Made by a program: the position numbers and the translations under genes | Shown: piece after piece, positions 8,004-16,846 of the stretch | How the letters are laid out: each line of letters begins with the position of its first letter | How positions within the stretch are numbered: the stretch's first letter is position 1 | Notes under the pieces: model-generated | The model's input: the letters and a program-made list of their open reading frames with translations, nothing else | The model's database searches: none | Told to the model about the DNA's origin: nothing | NCBI GenBank assembly: GCA_963702695.1 | Contig: CAVPDS010000008.1 | Location: forward strand, 124,001 to 188,000 | Length of the DNA stretch: 64,000 nt | Origin: VAZQ01 sp963702695 | Lineage (GTDB): Bacteria; Pseudomonadota; Alphaproteobacteria; Rhizobiales; Xanthobacteraceae | Direction of reading: 5' to 3'

Positions 8004-8786
8004 TCACTGCCGCAGGAAATTCAGCACCGTGTCGGTGTAGGCCTGCGCCTGTTCGATATTGGCCAGGTGCGCGCCGTCGACCGCCGCCAGCTTGGCGCCC
8101 GGAATCTTGCTCTGGATGAATTCTCCGGCGGACGGCGGCGTCGCCTGATCGCGCAAGCCGATGATCACCAGTGTCGGCGGCTTGATGCGGGCCAGAATTT
8201 CGCGGTGATCCATGTCGCGCACCGCCTGGCCGCAGGCGATGTAGCCTTCGAGCGGTGTGGCGGCGAGCATCTCCGTCAATCGCGCGGCAACTGCCGGCTC
8301 GCGGTCGCGGAATTCCTGGCTCAGCCAGAAAGAGACCAGGCGTTCGGCCATCGGCGCGATGGCGCCCGCCGCCCGCAGCGCCGCGATGCGGTCGTTCCAG
8401 AAACTCTTGTCGGGGTAATAGTAGTTCGTGTTCGAGAGCACCATGCGCTCGAACCGCTCGGGCGCGTTGGCGCCGAGCCACATGCCTTCCATGCCGCCCA
8501 TCGAGAGGCCGCACCAGTTGACCTTCTCGAGCCCGAGGCCGTCGAGGATCGCCAGCACGTCGCGGCCGAGCCGCTCCATCGAATAGGGACCGGGCGGCAG
8601 GCCCGACTTGCCATGCCCGCGCCGGTCGAAGCGCACCAGCCTGAAATGCTGCGTGAACGCAGCGACCTGCGGCTCCCACATGGCGAGTGTGGTGCCGAGC
8701 GAGTTCGACAGCATCAGTACCGGCGCGTTGTCGGGACCCTCGACCTCGACATGGATCGGGCAGCCGTCGGCATTGATGGTCGGCAC
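8004..8786 (-). CDS. pcaD: 3-oxoadipate enol-lactonase (alpha/beta hydrolase)
   Basis: A 260-residue alpha/beta hydrolase matching PcaD, which opens 3-oxoadipate enol-lactone to 3-oxoadipate in the cytoplasmic beta-ketoadipate pathway for protocatechuate or catechol. The nucleophile elbow GLSMGG gives Ser95, and the rest of the triad is Asp213 (GLRDQATP) and His240 (DGAHLANIEQ). The early GTTLAMWEPQ and FDRRGHGKSGLPPGPY blocks are typical of the family. The start is GTG at 8784-8786 with agaggtg upstream. No other pca genes are adjacent, so it is an isolated copy. Related lactonase-like hydrolases with other substrates cannot be excluded. Confidence 0.85.
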   Translation of the reverse strand: MPTINADGCPIHVEVEGPDNAPVLMLSNSLGTTLAMWEPQVAAFTQHFRLVRFDRRGHGKSGLPPGPYSMERLGRDVLAILDGLGLEKVNWCGLSMGGMEGMWLGANAPERFERMVLSNTNYYYPDKSFWNDRIAALRAAGAIAPMAERLVSFWLSQEFRDREPAVAARLTEMLAATPLEGYIACGQAVRDMDHREILARIKPPTLVIIGLRDQATPPSAGEFIQSKIPGAKLAAVDGAHLANIEQAQAYTDTVLNFLRQ

Positions 8787-8941
8787 GGTTCACCTCTTGC
8801 CATTCGCTGACGGCAGCCCTGTTTATCGGTCCACATTCCGGCCGCCAACCCCCGCAACCAACGAACGGCTCGTTTTGAAAACCCTTTCCCGGCGGTGCGG
8901 CAACGCTCTATACCTGCCGCTGAATTGACGGAGTGCACGTA

Positions 8942-9394
8942 ATGGCGATGACGATGAAGGGCGAGGTCCAACTCCCTGCCAGCCGGGAGACGGTATGGGC
9001 CAAGCTCAACGATTCCGCAGTGCTTAAGCAATGCATCCCCGGATGCGAACAGCTCGACATGACCTCGCCGACCGAATTCCAGGCGATCGCCACCATCAAG
9101 ATCGGTCCGGTGAAGGCGCGGTGGAAGGGGAAAGTGCGGCTCTCCGATCTCGATCCGCCCAACAGCTATCTCATTTCCGGCGAAGGGGAGGGCGGCGTCG
9201 CTGGCTTCGCCAAGGGCGGCGCCAAGGTCGCCCTCTCGGACAAGGATGGCGGCACGCTGCTTTCCTACGACGTCGAGGCACAGATCGGCGGCAAGCTCGC
9301 TCAGCTCGGCCAGCGTCTGATCAACAGCGCGGCGAAGAAGACCGCGGACGATTTCTTCGTGAAATTCGCGCAGGCGGTGGGGAGTGCGGCATAG
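8942..9394 (+). CDS. coxG: CoxG-like SRPBCC protein (CO dehydrogenase subunit G family)
   Basis: A 150-residue SRPBCC-fold protein. It starts MAMTMKGEVQLPASRETVW and has the family block NDSAVLKQCIPGCEQLD followed by KIGPVKARWKGKV. CoxG proteins are encoded with cox-type molybdenum hydroxylases and help recruit the enzyme to the membrane or deliver electrons to quinone; the exact role varies between homologues. The C-terminal anchor helix seen in longer CoxG is absent, since the protein ends NSAAKKTADDFFVKFAQAVGSAA. It lies 170 bases upstream of coxS and is probably the first gene of the cox operon. Confidence 0.85.
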   Translation: MAMTMKGEVQLPASRETVWAKLNDSAVLKQCIPGCEQLDMTSPTEFQAIATIKIGPVKARWKGKVRLSDLDPPNSYLISGEGEGGVAGFAKGGAKVALSDKDGGTLLSYDVEAQIGGKLAQLGQRLINSAAKKTADDFFVKFAQAVGSAA

Positions 9395-9564
9395 CTGCAT
9401 GCCCTTCGGGGGCCCTTGACCGTGGGCCCCGGCGGGGCCAGAAGGTCCTTGTCCCAAGACCTGCCACCGGGCAGAATCGGCTCGATTTTGCCCTGTTTTC
9501 CGCCGCGGTTGATCCAGCGGCGCGAAAAGTGGGCCATTTGGCCCCGTTTTCGAGGAGGTAGCCT

Positions 9565-10062
9565 ATGTCCGCCGTCGCGATGACGGTGAACGGCAAAGCC
9601 GTCACCGGCGACATCGATCCGCGCACCCTGCTGGTGCAGTTCCTGCGTGAAAACCTCCGCCTGACCGGCACCCACGTCGGCTGCGACACCTCGCAATGCG
9701 GGGCGTGCGTCGTGCAGGTGAACGGCAAGGCGATCAAGTCCTGCACCATCTTCGCCTGGCAGCTCGATGGCGCGGATGTCCTCACGATCGAAGGCTTGGC
9801 GGAGCCGAACGGGCCGCTGCATCCGATGCAGGAGGCGTTCCGCGAAAATCACGGCCTGCAGTGCGGCTATTGCACGCCCGGCATGATCATGTCCGCGATC
9901 GACATCGTGAACCGCAAAGGCAACGACCTCGACGAGCAGACCATCCGCCACGAGCTCGAAGGCAACATCTGCCGCTGCACCGGCTACCACAATATCGTGA
10001 AGGCGATCGCAGCCGGTGCGAAAGCCATGAGCAAGGGTGGAGCGCAACAGGCAGCGGAATAG
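9565..10062 (+). CDS. coxS: CO dehydrogenase-like [2Fe-2S] small subunit
   Basis: A 165-residue iron-sulfur subunit of a molybdenum hydroxylase, passing electrons from the Mo site to FAD. The N-terminal ferredoxin-type cluster ligands are Cys40, Cys45, Cys48 and Cys60, and the C-terminal helical domain supplies Cys100, Cys103, Cys136 and Cys138 (CGYCTPGM and CRCTGY). No signal peptide is present, so the enzyme is cytoplasmic. A gaggagg ribosome site lies just before the ATG. Gene order S-L-M differs from the M-S-L order of the classical form I cox operon and is usual for form II. Confidence 0.95.
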   Translation: MSAVAMTVNGKAVTGDIDPRTLLVQFLRENLRLTGTHVGCDTSQCGACVVQVNGKAIKSCTIFAWQLDGADVLTIEGLAEPNGPLHPMQEAFRENHGLQCGYCTPGMIMSAIDIVNRKGNDLDEQTIRHELEGNICRCTGYHNIVKAIAAGAKAMSKGGAQQAAE

Positions 10063-10094
10063 CGGGAAGGCGTCGTTCCATAAGGAGCACGGCC

Positions 10095-12461
10095 ATGAGC
10101 GCGACTGGAATCGGAGCGGCGGTGCGCCGCAAGGAAGATCGGCGCTTCATCACCGGCAAGGGCCATTACACCGACGACGAGAGCCGGCCGGGCCAAGCTT
10201 ATGCCTATTTCGTCCGCTCGCCGCATGCGCACGCGAACATCAAGAAGATCGACACGGCCGCGGCGGAAAAAATGCCCGGCGTGCTGGCGGTGCTCACTGG
10301 TGCCGAGCTCGCGGGGGACAAGATCGGCAACCTGATCTGCGGCTGGATGATCCACTCCAAGGATGGCTCGCCGATGAAGATGGCGGCGCATCCGGCGCTG
10401 GCGCGCGGCAAGGCTTGCCACGTCGGTGATCCGGTGGTGGTGGTGGTCGCGGAGACGCTGGCGCAGGCGAAGGATGCCGGCGAGAAAGTGCAAGTGGACT
10501 ACGAGGTCCTGCCGGCGGTCGCCGATCCCGCGAAGGCGCAAGCCGCGAACGCGCCGCTGATCCACGATATTGCCCCGCAGAACACGATCTATCAGTGGCA
10601 CCTCGGGGACGCCAAAGCCGTTGCTGCCGCCTTCAAGGCGGCGAACCACGTCACCCGCATGGACATCATCAACAATCGCCTGGTGCCGAATGCGATCGAG
10701 CCGCGCGCCGCGATCGGCGAATACGACGCCGGCACCGAGAGCTTCACGCTCTGGAACACGACGCAGAACCCGCACGTTGCGCGGCTCGTGATCGCCGCCT
10801 TCGTCGGCATGGCGCCCGAGCACAAGCTGCGGGTGATCGCGCCCGACGTCGGCGGCGGTTTCGGCTCGAAGATCTTCATCTATCCCGAGGAGGTTGTGGC
10901 GCTGTGGGCGTCTAAGCGCGTCGGGCGGCCGGTGAAATGGGTCGCCGACCGCTCGGAATCATTCCTCTGCGATGCGCACGGCCGCGATCACGTCACGCGC
11001 GCGGAAATGGCCTTCGACGCCGAGGGCAAGATCACCGGCCTCAAGGTCAAGACCATCGCTAATCTCGGCGCCTACATGTCGACCTTCTCGTCGTCGGTAC
11101 CGACCTATCTCTATGCCACGCTGCTGTCCGGCCAATACGAGATCCCGGCGATCTATTGCGAGGTCGATGCGGTCTACACCAACACCGTGCCGGTCGACGC
11201 CTATCGCGGCGCCGGGCGGCCGGAGGCAACCTTCGTGGTCGAGCGGCTGGTGGAAGTCGGCGCGCGCGAACTGGGCGTTGATCCGGCCGAGCTGCGCAGG
11301 AAGAACTTCATCAAGAGTTTCCCGCACCAGACGCCGGTGATCATGTCTTATGACACGGGCGACTATCACGGCTCGCTGAAGAAGGCGCTGGAGATCGCCG
11401 ACCACAAGGGGTTCGCCAAGCGCAAGCGCGAATCCGCCAGGAACGGCAAGCTCCGCGGCATCGGCTTCTCGACCTACATCGAAGCCTGCGGGCTCGCGCC
11501 GTCGCAGGCGGTGGGCTCGCTTGGGGCCGGCGTCGGCCTGTGGGAGTCGGCGGAAGTCCGTGTTAATCCAACTGGTTCCGTCGAAGTCCTCACCGGATGT
11601 CACGCCCACGGCCAGGGCCACGAAACGACGTTCGCGCAGGTGGTGTCGGAACGCCTCGGCATGTCGATCGACAACGTCAGCGTCGTCCACGGCGACACCG
11701 ACAAGGTGCAGTTCGGCATGGGCACCTACGGCTCGCGTTCGGGCGCGGTCGGCATGTCGGCGCTGGTGAAGGCGCTCGGCAAGGTCGAGACCAAGGCCAA
11801 GAAGGTCGCCGCTCATCTCCTCGAAGCGGCCGAGGGCGACATCGTATTCAAGGACGGAAAGTTCACGGTCGCCGGCACCGATAAGTCGGCGGCCTGGGGC
11901 GACGTCACGCTCAACGCCTACATCGCGCACAAATTCTCCGGCCAGGAGCTCGAGCCTGGCCTCAAGGAGGGCGCGTTCTACGACCCGGTCAACTTTACCT
12001 TCCCGGCCGGCTGTCACATCTGCGAGGTCGAGATCGATCCCGAGACCGGCGAGAGCGAGATCGTCGCCTGGACCGCGGTCGATGACTTCGGCGTTGTCAT
12101 CAACCCGATGATCGTCGAAGGCCAGGTGCATGGCGGCGTCGCGCAGGGCATCGGGCAGGCACTGCTCGAAGGTGCGTCCTACGACCCGGACGGCCAGCTC
12201 GTCACCGGCTCGTTCATGGATTACTGCATGCCGCGCGCCGACCACCTGCCGGCGTTCAAGGTCGACACCACGGTCACCAGGTGCCCGTCGAACCCGCTCG
12301 GCATCAAGGGCTGCGGCGAAGCCGGCGCAATCGCGGCGCCTGCCGCTGTCATCAACGCTATCACCGATGCGATCGGTAGCGAGGATTTGGCGATGCCCGC
12401 AACTGCGCCGGCAGTGTGGGCGGCGCTGCAAAAAGCCAACAACAGCCGCAAGGCGGCGTAG
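10095..12461 (+). CDS. coxL: Form II CO dehydrogenase-like molybdopterin large subunit
   Basis: A 788-residue catalytic subunit binding molybdopterin cytosine dinucleotide. The active-site loop reads AYRGAGR at residues 369-375, the form II signature; true form I CO oxidisers carry AYXCSFR, with the Cys that binds copper. The conserved glutamate is Glu742 in GCGEAGA. Other landmarks are DVGGGFGSK and GQGHETTFAQV. Form II enzymes have been proposed to oxidise CO slowly or to act on other, still unknown substrates, so CO is not certain. Taggag precedes the start region, and the gene lies 32 bases after coxS and 11 before coxM. Confidence 0.93.
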   Translation: MSATGIGAAVRRKEDRRFITGKGHYTDDESRPGQAYAYFVRSPHAHANIKKIDTAAAEKMPGVLAVLTGAELAGDKIGNLICGWMIHSKDGSPMKMAAHPALARGKACHVGDPVVVVVAETLAQAKDAGEKVQVDYEVLPAVADPAKAQAANAPLIHDIAPQNTIYQWHLGDAKAVAAAFKAANHVTRMDIINNRLVPNAIEPRAAIGEYDAGTESFTLWNTTQNPHVARLVIAAFVGMAPEHKLRVIAPDVGGGFGSKIFIYPEEVVALWASKRVGRPVKWVADRSESFLCDAHGRDHVTRAEMAFDAEGKITGLKVKTIANLGAYMSTFSSSVPTYLYATLLSGQYEIPAIYCEVDAVYTNTVPVDAYRGAGRPEATFVVERLVEVGARELGVDPAELRRKNFIKSFPHQTPVIMSYDTGDYHGSLKKALEIADHKGFAKRKRESARNGKLRGIGFSTYIEACGLAPSQAVGSLGAGVGLWESAEVRVNPTGSVEVLTGCHAHGQGHETTFAQVVSERLGMSIDNVSVVHGDTDKVQFGMGTYGSRSGAVGMSALVKALGKVETKAKKVAAHLLEAAEGDIVFKDGKFTVAGTDKSAAWGDVTLNAYIAHKFSGQELEPGLKEGAFYDPVNFTFPAGCHICEVEIDPETGESEIVAWTAVDDFGVVINPMIVEGQVHGGVAQGIGQALLEGASYDPDGQLVTGSFMDYCMPRADHLPAFKVDTTVTRCPSNPLGIKGCGEAGAIAAPAAVINAITDAIGSEDLAMPATAPAVWAALQKANNSRKAA

Positions 12462-12472
12462 GAGAAACCAGG

Positions 12473-13279
12473 ATGTACGCTTTCAACCAGCATCGCCCGA
12501 CCACCGTGCGCCAGGCCGCAAGCCTGCTCGGCAAGCAGGAGGAGGCAAAGCTCCTCGCCGGCGGTCATACGCTGATCCCGACCATGAAGCTGCGGCTCGC
12601 CGGGCCGAAGAACATCATCGACATGTCGAAGATCGAGGGCCTCACCGGCATCGAGGTTTCGGGACGCTCAGTGACAATCGGCGCGATGACGACGCATGCG
12701 CAGGTGGCGGCTTCGTCCGAGGTGGCGGAAGCCATCCCGGCGCTGGCCTATCTCGCGAGCCTGATCGGCGATCCGGCGGTGCGCCATCGCGGCACCATCG
12801 GCGGCTCGATCGCCAACAATGATCCGAACGCGGACTATCCTGCGGCTTGCCTTGGCCTCGGCGCCACCATCATCACCAACAAGCGCCGCATTGCCGCCGA
12901 CGAGTTCTTCAAGGGCCTGTTCGACACCGCGCTCGAGCCCGACGAGATCATCACCAAGGTGCAATTCCCGAAGGTCAACAAGGCCGGCTACGAGAAATTC
13001 CGCAATCCGGCGTCACGCTTCGCGCTGGTCGGCGTGTTCGCCTCGAAGCGCGGTTCGGAGATCCGCGTCGCCGTCACCGGCGCCGGCTCGAGCGGCGTCT
13101 TCCGCGTGCCGTCGTTCGAGGAGGCGCTCAAGAAGCGCTTCAGCCCGAAGTCGCTGGAAGGGATGACCATCGAGGCCGACGGCATGTCGAGCGACATCCA
13201 CGGCAGCGCCGAATACCGCGCGCACCTGGTCGGCGTGCTGGCGCGCCGCGCGGTGGCGCGCGCGGTCGCCGGCGAGTAG
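12473..13279 (+). CDS. coxM: CO dehydrogenase-like FAD-binding medium subunit
   Basis: A 268-residue FAD subunit. The two FAD-binding motifs are visible as AGGHTLIPTMKLR near residue 29 and TIGGSIANNDPNADYPAACL near residue 108. The C-terminal CO dehydrogenase flavoprotein domain follows, with KFRNPASRFALVGVF. It completes the S-L-M trio and passes electrons onward to an acceptor such as quinone via CoxG. A ggagaaaccagg ribosome site precedes the ATG. No [4Fe-4S] insert is present, unlike the FAD subunit encoded at 28549. Confidence 0.94.
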   Translation: MYAFNQHRPTTVRQAASLLGKQEEAKLLAGGHTLIPTMKLRLAGPKNIIDMSKIEGLTGIEVSGRSVTIGAMTTHAQVAASSEVAEAIPALAYLASLIGDPAVRHRGTIGGSIANNDPNADYPAACLGLGATIITNKRRIAADEFFKGLFDTALEPDEIITKVQFPKVNKAGYEKFRNPASRFALVGVFASKRGSEIRVAVTGAGSSGVFRVPSFEEALKKRFSPKSLEGMTIEADGMSSDIHGSAEYRAHLVGVLARRAVARAVAGE

Positions 13280-13288
13280 CAGCAATTG

Positions 13289-14225
13289 ATGGATTCCGCG
13301 TCCGCCCCGCACACTCTTCCCACTTCGATCGACGCGACGCTCGATCTGCTGGCGGCAGCGGATTATCTCGCTGACCGATCGCTCGCGACGGTGCTCTTCC
13401 TTGCGCTGCGGATGGGCCGTCCGCTGTTCCTCGAAGGCGAGGCCGGCGTCGGCAAGACCGAGATCGCCAAGGTGCTCTCGGCGACGCTCGGGCGGCGGCT
13501 GATCCGGCTGCAATGCTATGAGGGGCTCGACGTCGCGGCGGCGGTGTACGAGTGGAACTACGCCGCACAGATGATCGCGATCCGCGTGGCGGAGGCGCAA
13601 GGCGAGCACGATCGCGAGCGGATCGAGCACGATGTGTTCTCCGAGCGGTTCCTGATCAAGCGGCCGCTGCTGCAGGCGCTGGAGCCCGATACGGCTGGCG
13701 CGCCGGTGCTGCTGATCGACGAACTCGACCGTGCCGACGAGGCGTTCGAGGCGTTTTTGCTCGAAGTGCTCGCGGACTACCAGGTAACGGTGCCGGAGCT
13801 CGGCACCGTCAAGGCCGTGGCGCCGCCGATCGTGGTCATAACCTCGAACCGCACGCGCGAAATCCACGACGCGCTCAAGCGCCGCTGCCTCTATCACTGG
13901 GTCGGCTATCCCAATGCCGAGCGCGAGCTGGCGATCGTGCGCGCCAAGGTGCCGGGCATCGGCAAGACGCTGTCGGCGCAGGTCGTGCATTTCGTGCAGG
14001 CGCTGCGCAAGGAGGACCTGTTCAAATCGCCCGGCGTCGCCGAAACGCTCGACTGGGCGTCCGCGCTCACCGAGCTTGATGTCGCCGCGCTCGATCCGGC
14101 GATGGTCTCCGACACGCTCGGGCGTGCTGCTCAAGTACCAGGACGACATCGCGCGCATCGAAGGCAGCAAGGCGAAGGAGCTAATCGAAAGCGTGCGCGC
14201 GGAGCTGCGGGCGGATAGTGATTAG
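13289..14225 (+). CDS. coxD: MoxR/CoxD AAA+ ATPase (apparent frameshift near the end)
   Basis: A cytoplasmic AAA+ chaperone; CoxD helps mature the metal centre of CoxL. Walker A is GEAGVGKT at residues 50-57, Walker B is PVLLIDELDRAD and sensor 1 is VVITSNRTRE. The reading frame is intact to about 14118. There ctcggg-cgtgctgctc carries one extra G compared with the expected ctcggcgtgctgctc. Without it, the expected ending GVLLKYQDDIARIEGSKAKE is read to the stop at 14223-14225; as written, the frame runs on in a different phase and stops at 14218 with an Arg-rich tail. Either a real mutation that alters only about 35 terminal residues or a sequencing error. The start is ATG 13289, preceded by an in-frame TTG at 13286. 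Confidence 0.88.
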
Positions 14226-14289
14226 GCAGCGAATGCGCATTTGAAGGATGTCGTCAGACGCGAGGCCGGCATGTATCTCATCCGTCAAG

Positions 14290-14644
14290 ATGATACTGGC
14301 CGCGATCGCGGCGATGCTCGTCAATGGCGCCGCATTCGCAGCTCCGATCAATTGCGCGACCGACAGGCAGCCCGATGAAGTCGCGGTCTGCACGATCCCC
14401 GGCATGGTCGAAGTCGATCGCAATAGTCGACCGCTTCTACGGTGAGCTTGATGCGCCGGTCCAATCCGGCCGCGCGGGCCGCGGTCCAGAAAGATCAGCG
14501 CCAATTCTTCGCCGACCGGGCGCGAAATGCGAACGCGACGAGACCGATTGCATCCGGCTAACCTACCGGGCGCGGTCGCAGGAACTCCAGGCGGCGCTGC
14601 GCGAAAGTCGACAAGTGATAGGCGATGGTTGCGGCAATCCCGGA
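14290..14644 (+). pseudogene. Frameshifted small secreted protein, LprI/DUF1311-like
   Basis: Fragments in three frames assemble into one recognisable small protein. A signal peptide (MILAAIAAMLVNGAAFA) leads into INCATDRQPDEVAVCTIPGM in the first frame. IVDRFYGELDAPVQSG follows in a second, AAVQKDQRQFFADRA in a third, and KCERDETDCIRLTYRARSQE back in the second. Spaced Cys residues and the Q..F..R..C pattern resemble the LprI N-terminal / DUF1311 family of periplasmic proteins. At least three indels are needed within about 110 bases (roughly 14415-14530). It sits between coxD and coxE, an unusual place for an unrelated gene. Confidence 0.55.
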
Positions 14645-14650
14645 GAGATG

Positions 14651-15858
14651 ATGACAAGCACCGACCGAGCGGCCGCCTCGCCGAGAACATCCTTTACTTC
14701 GCCCGCGCCTTGCGTGCCGCCGGCATCCCAGTTGGCCCCGGGTCGGTGCTCGATGCTCTGGAGGCAGTGAAGGCCGCCGGCGTCGGCACGCGCGAGGACT
14801 TCTACTGGACGCTGCATGCGGTATTCGTGAAGCGGCGCGAGCATTCGATCCTGTTCGACCAGGCATTCCGGCTGTTCTTCCGCCGCCGCGCCTATCTCGA
14901 CAAGCTGATGGCCTCGCTGCTGCCGCAGGCGCCGCCGCGCGAGGCCGAAGCGCCAAAGCCCGGGGCGCAGCGGATCGAGGAAGCGCTGTTCAAGGGCCTG
15001 CGCGAGTTCGAGCGCGACCAGCGGGAAATGGAAGTCGACGCCCGCCTCACGGTGTCGGATCGCGAAGTGCTGCAGAAGAGAGATTTCGCGCAGATGACGG
15101 CGGCCGAGGTCGCCGCTGCCAAGGAGGCGATCAAGCGGCTTGTGCTCTCGCTCGACCAAGTGAAGACACGCCGGCTGGCGCCGCATCCGCGCGGGCATCG
15201 CATCGACATGCGCCGCACGCTGCGTGCGAGCCTCAAGGCCGGTGGCGCGGTGATCGATCTAAAATACCTGGGGCCGCGCACCAAGGCGCCGCCGATCGTC
15301 GCGCTGCTCGATATTTCCGGCTCGATGAGCCAGTACACGCGCCTGTTCCTGCATTTCCTCCACGCGGTGACCGATGCGCGCAAGCGCGTGCACACATTCC
15401 TGTTCGGTACGCGGCTCACCAACGTCACCCGCGCGCTCAAGGCCAGGGACCCGGACGAAGCGCTGGCCGCCGTCGCCGCCAGCGTCGCCGACTGGTCCGG
15501 CGGCACCCGCATCGCGACCTCGCTGCACGCCTTCAACAAGCTGTGGGCACGCCGCGTGCTCACCCAGGGCGCGATCGTGCTGCTCATCACCGACGGGCTC
15601 GAGCGCGATCCTGATGACCGGCTCGGCTTCGAGATCGACCGCCTGCACCGGTCATGCCGCCGGCTGGTCTGGCTCAACCCGCTGCTGCGGTTTTCCGGCT
15701 TCGAGGCCAAGGCCAAGGGCATCCGCGCGATGCTGCCGCATGTTGACGAATTGCGTCCGATCCACAATCTGGAGTCCATGGGCGAATTGGTTCGCGCACT
15801 CTCCGCCAGCGGGCGACGGGCGGACAATCCGAGGGCGTGGCTGGAGAAAGTCGCGTAG
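14651..15858 (+). CDS. coxE: CoxE-like VWA-domain protein (start region apparently frameshifted)
   Basis: A protein of about 400 residues that partners the CoxD ATPase in CoxL metal-centre maturation. The C-terminal half is a von Willebrand A domain with the metal-ion site DISGSMSQ (bases about 15310-15333) and later GGTRIATSLHAF and LLITDGLERD. The best start signal is ggagag followed by ATG at 14651 (MTSTDR), but that frame must shift by one indel before about 14680 to enter SGRLAENILYFARALRAAG. In the unshifted frame the only early start is a weak TTG at 14629. The gene is otherwise intact, so the start is uncertain rather than the product. Confidence 0.85.
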
Positions 15859-15894
15859 AGATATGGCGTTGCGGGCTTGTGTCATCTGGGAGAT

Positions 15895-15992
15895 TGTCAT
15901 CCCGGGCGGCCCGAAGGGCGGAGCTGGGACCAAACTTGCTACGTGCGTTGAGAGTTGGGTCCCGGCTCTCGCTTCGCTCGGCCAGGATGACA
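15895..15992. repeat. Intergenic inverted repeat element
   Basis: The ends tgtcatcccgggc (15895-15907) and ggccaggatgaca (15980-15992) are imperfect inverted copies, with gggtcccggctctcgcttcg inside. Elements with these ends are common intergenic palindromes in Bradyrhizobium-like genomes. It lies between coxE and the XdhC-like gene. Confidence 0.65.
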
Positions 15993-16032
15993 GGCCCGTT
16001 GTCCGGATAAATTTTTAGATGGAGATGTGAGC

Positions 16033-16362
16033 ATGGACACCCTTGCGCGAGACGACGATATCCTCAAAGCCGCGGAAGAATGGCGTAAGGCCGGACGCGG
16101 GGTTGCGCTCGCGACCGTGGTCGAGACCTGGGGCTCGGCGCCGCGGCCGGTCGGCTCCAACCTGGTGATCGACAGCGAGGGCAATTTTCTGGGCAGCGTG
16201 TCGGGCGGTTGCGTCGAGGGTGCGGTCGTCACCGAGGCGCTCGACGTGATCGAGAGCGGCAAGCCGAAGACCCTGGAATTCGGTGTCGCCGACGAGGCCG
16301 CCTGGAAGGTCGGGCTCTCCTGCGGCGGCACCATCCGGGTCTACGTGGAAAAGGTCGACTGA
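16033..16362 (+). CDS. Short XdhC/CoxI-family protein
   Basis: A 109-residue protein that matches only the N-terminal XdhC_CoxI domain: WRKAGRGVALATVVETWGSA, then PVGSNLVIDSEGNFLGSVSGGC and a late GLSCGGTIRVYVE. Family members bring sulfurated molybdenum cofactor to molybdenum hydroxylases. Full XdhC proteins have about 300 residues with a C-terminal Rossmann domain, which is absent here; a separate partner may supply it elsewhere. The two conserved Cys, in SGGC and SCGG, are present. A ggag motif lies 8 bases before the ATG. It most likely serves the cox enzyme upstream. Confidence 0.88.
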   Translation: MDTLARDDDILKAAEEWRKAGRGVALATVVETWGSAPRPVGSNLVIDSEGNFLGSVSGGCVEGAVVTEALDVIESGKPKTLEFGVADEAAWKVGLSCGGTIRVYVEKVD

Positions 16363-16380
16363 TACGAGACGCTTGCATGC

Positions 16381-16489
16381 GTCGTCCCGGCGAGCGCGGG
16401 GATCCATACTCTCGCGCGTGAGATTTCTCGCCGACAGTTGCATAGCCCCAAGGACACGGCGTATGGGTCCCCGCCTTCGCGGGGACGAC
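16381..16489. repeat. Intergenic inverted repeat element
   Basis: The ends gtcgtcccggcgagcgcgggg and ccccgccttcgcggggacgac form an inverted pair. The inner 17-mer aggacacggcgtatggg (16451-16467) recurs in the element at 29750-29863, showing that the two belong to one family. Confidence 0.7.
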
Positions 16490-16531
16490 AGTTGCCTCGA
16501 TTCCGGATGATTGCGCGCGGGAGGATGCACG

Positions 16532-16846
16532 ATGATTGTCTGGTCGGGTTGGGGGTTCCTGGTCATCGTTGCCGCGATCATCGGCCTCTTTGTCGGCATC
16601 GCGATATTCCATGAAGGCTGGTGGGCGATTGCGGTCGGGATCCTTTTGGCGGCGGCCGCGAATTTCGGCCTCAGCCACCTGCTCGATCGCCGCAAAGAGC
16701 GCGTGCTCATCGATCCAGCCACCAACCGGCAAGTCGTGTTGCGCAATCGCGACAGTTTGTTTTTCATTCCGGTGCGGTACTGGTCCGCGATCTATCTCGC
16801 TCTCGGATTGATCCTGATCGGGGTCGCGCTGGTGGGCAAACGCTAA
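16532..16846 (+). CDS. Hypothetical small membrane protein
   Basis: A 104-residue protein of unknown function. It has two adjacent hydrophobic helices at about residues 5-25 and 30-48, a charged cytoplasmic-looking stretch (LLDRRKERVLIDPATNRQVV), and a third helix at the C-terminus (SAIYLALGLILIGVALVG). A ggagga ribosome site lies just before the ATG at 16532. The frame is also open back to 16511. No family is recognised. Confidence 0.7.
   Translation: MIVWSGWGFLVIVAAIIGLFVGIAIFHEGWWAIAVGILLAAAANFGLSHLLDRRKERVLIDPATNRQVVLRNRDSLFFIPVRYWSAIYLALGLILIGVALVGKR

Noticed and set aside
9409..9430. Hairpin GGGGCCC/GGGCCCC after coxG as a terminator
   Set aside because: Only 7 bp, no T-tract, and placed inside what looks like one operon. 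It might be an attenuator but the evidence is too thin.
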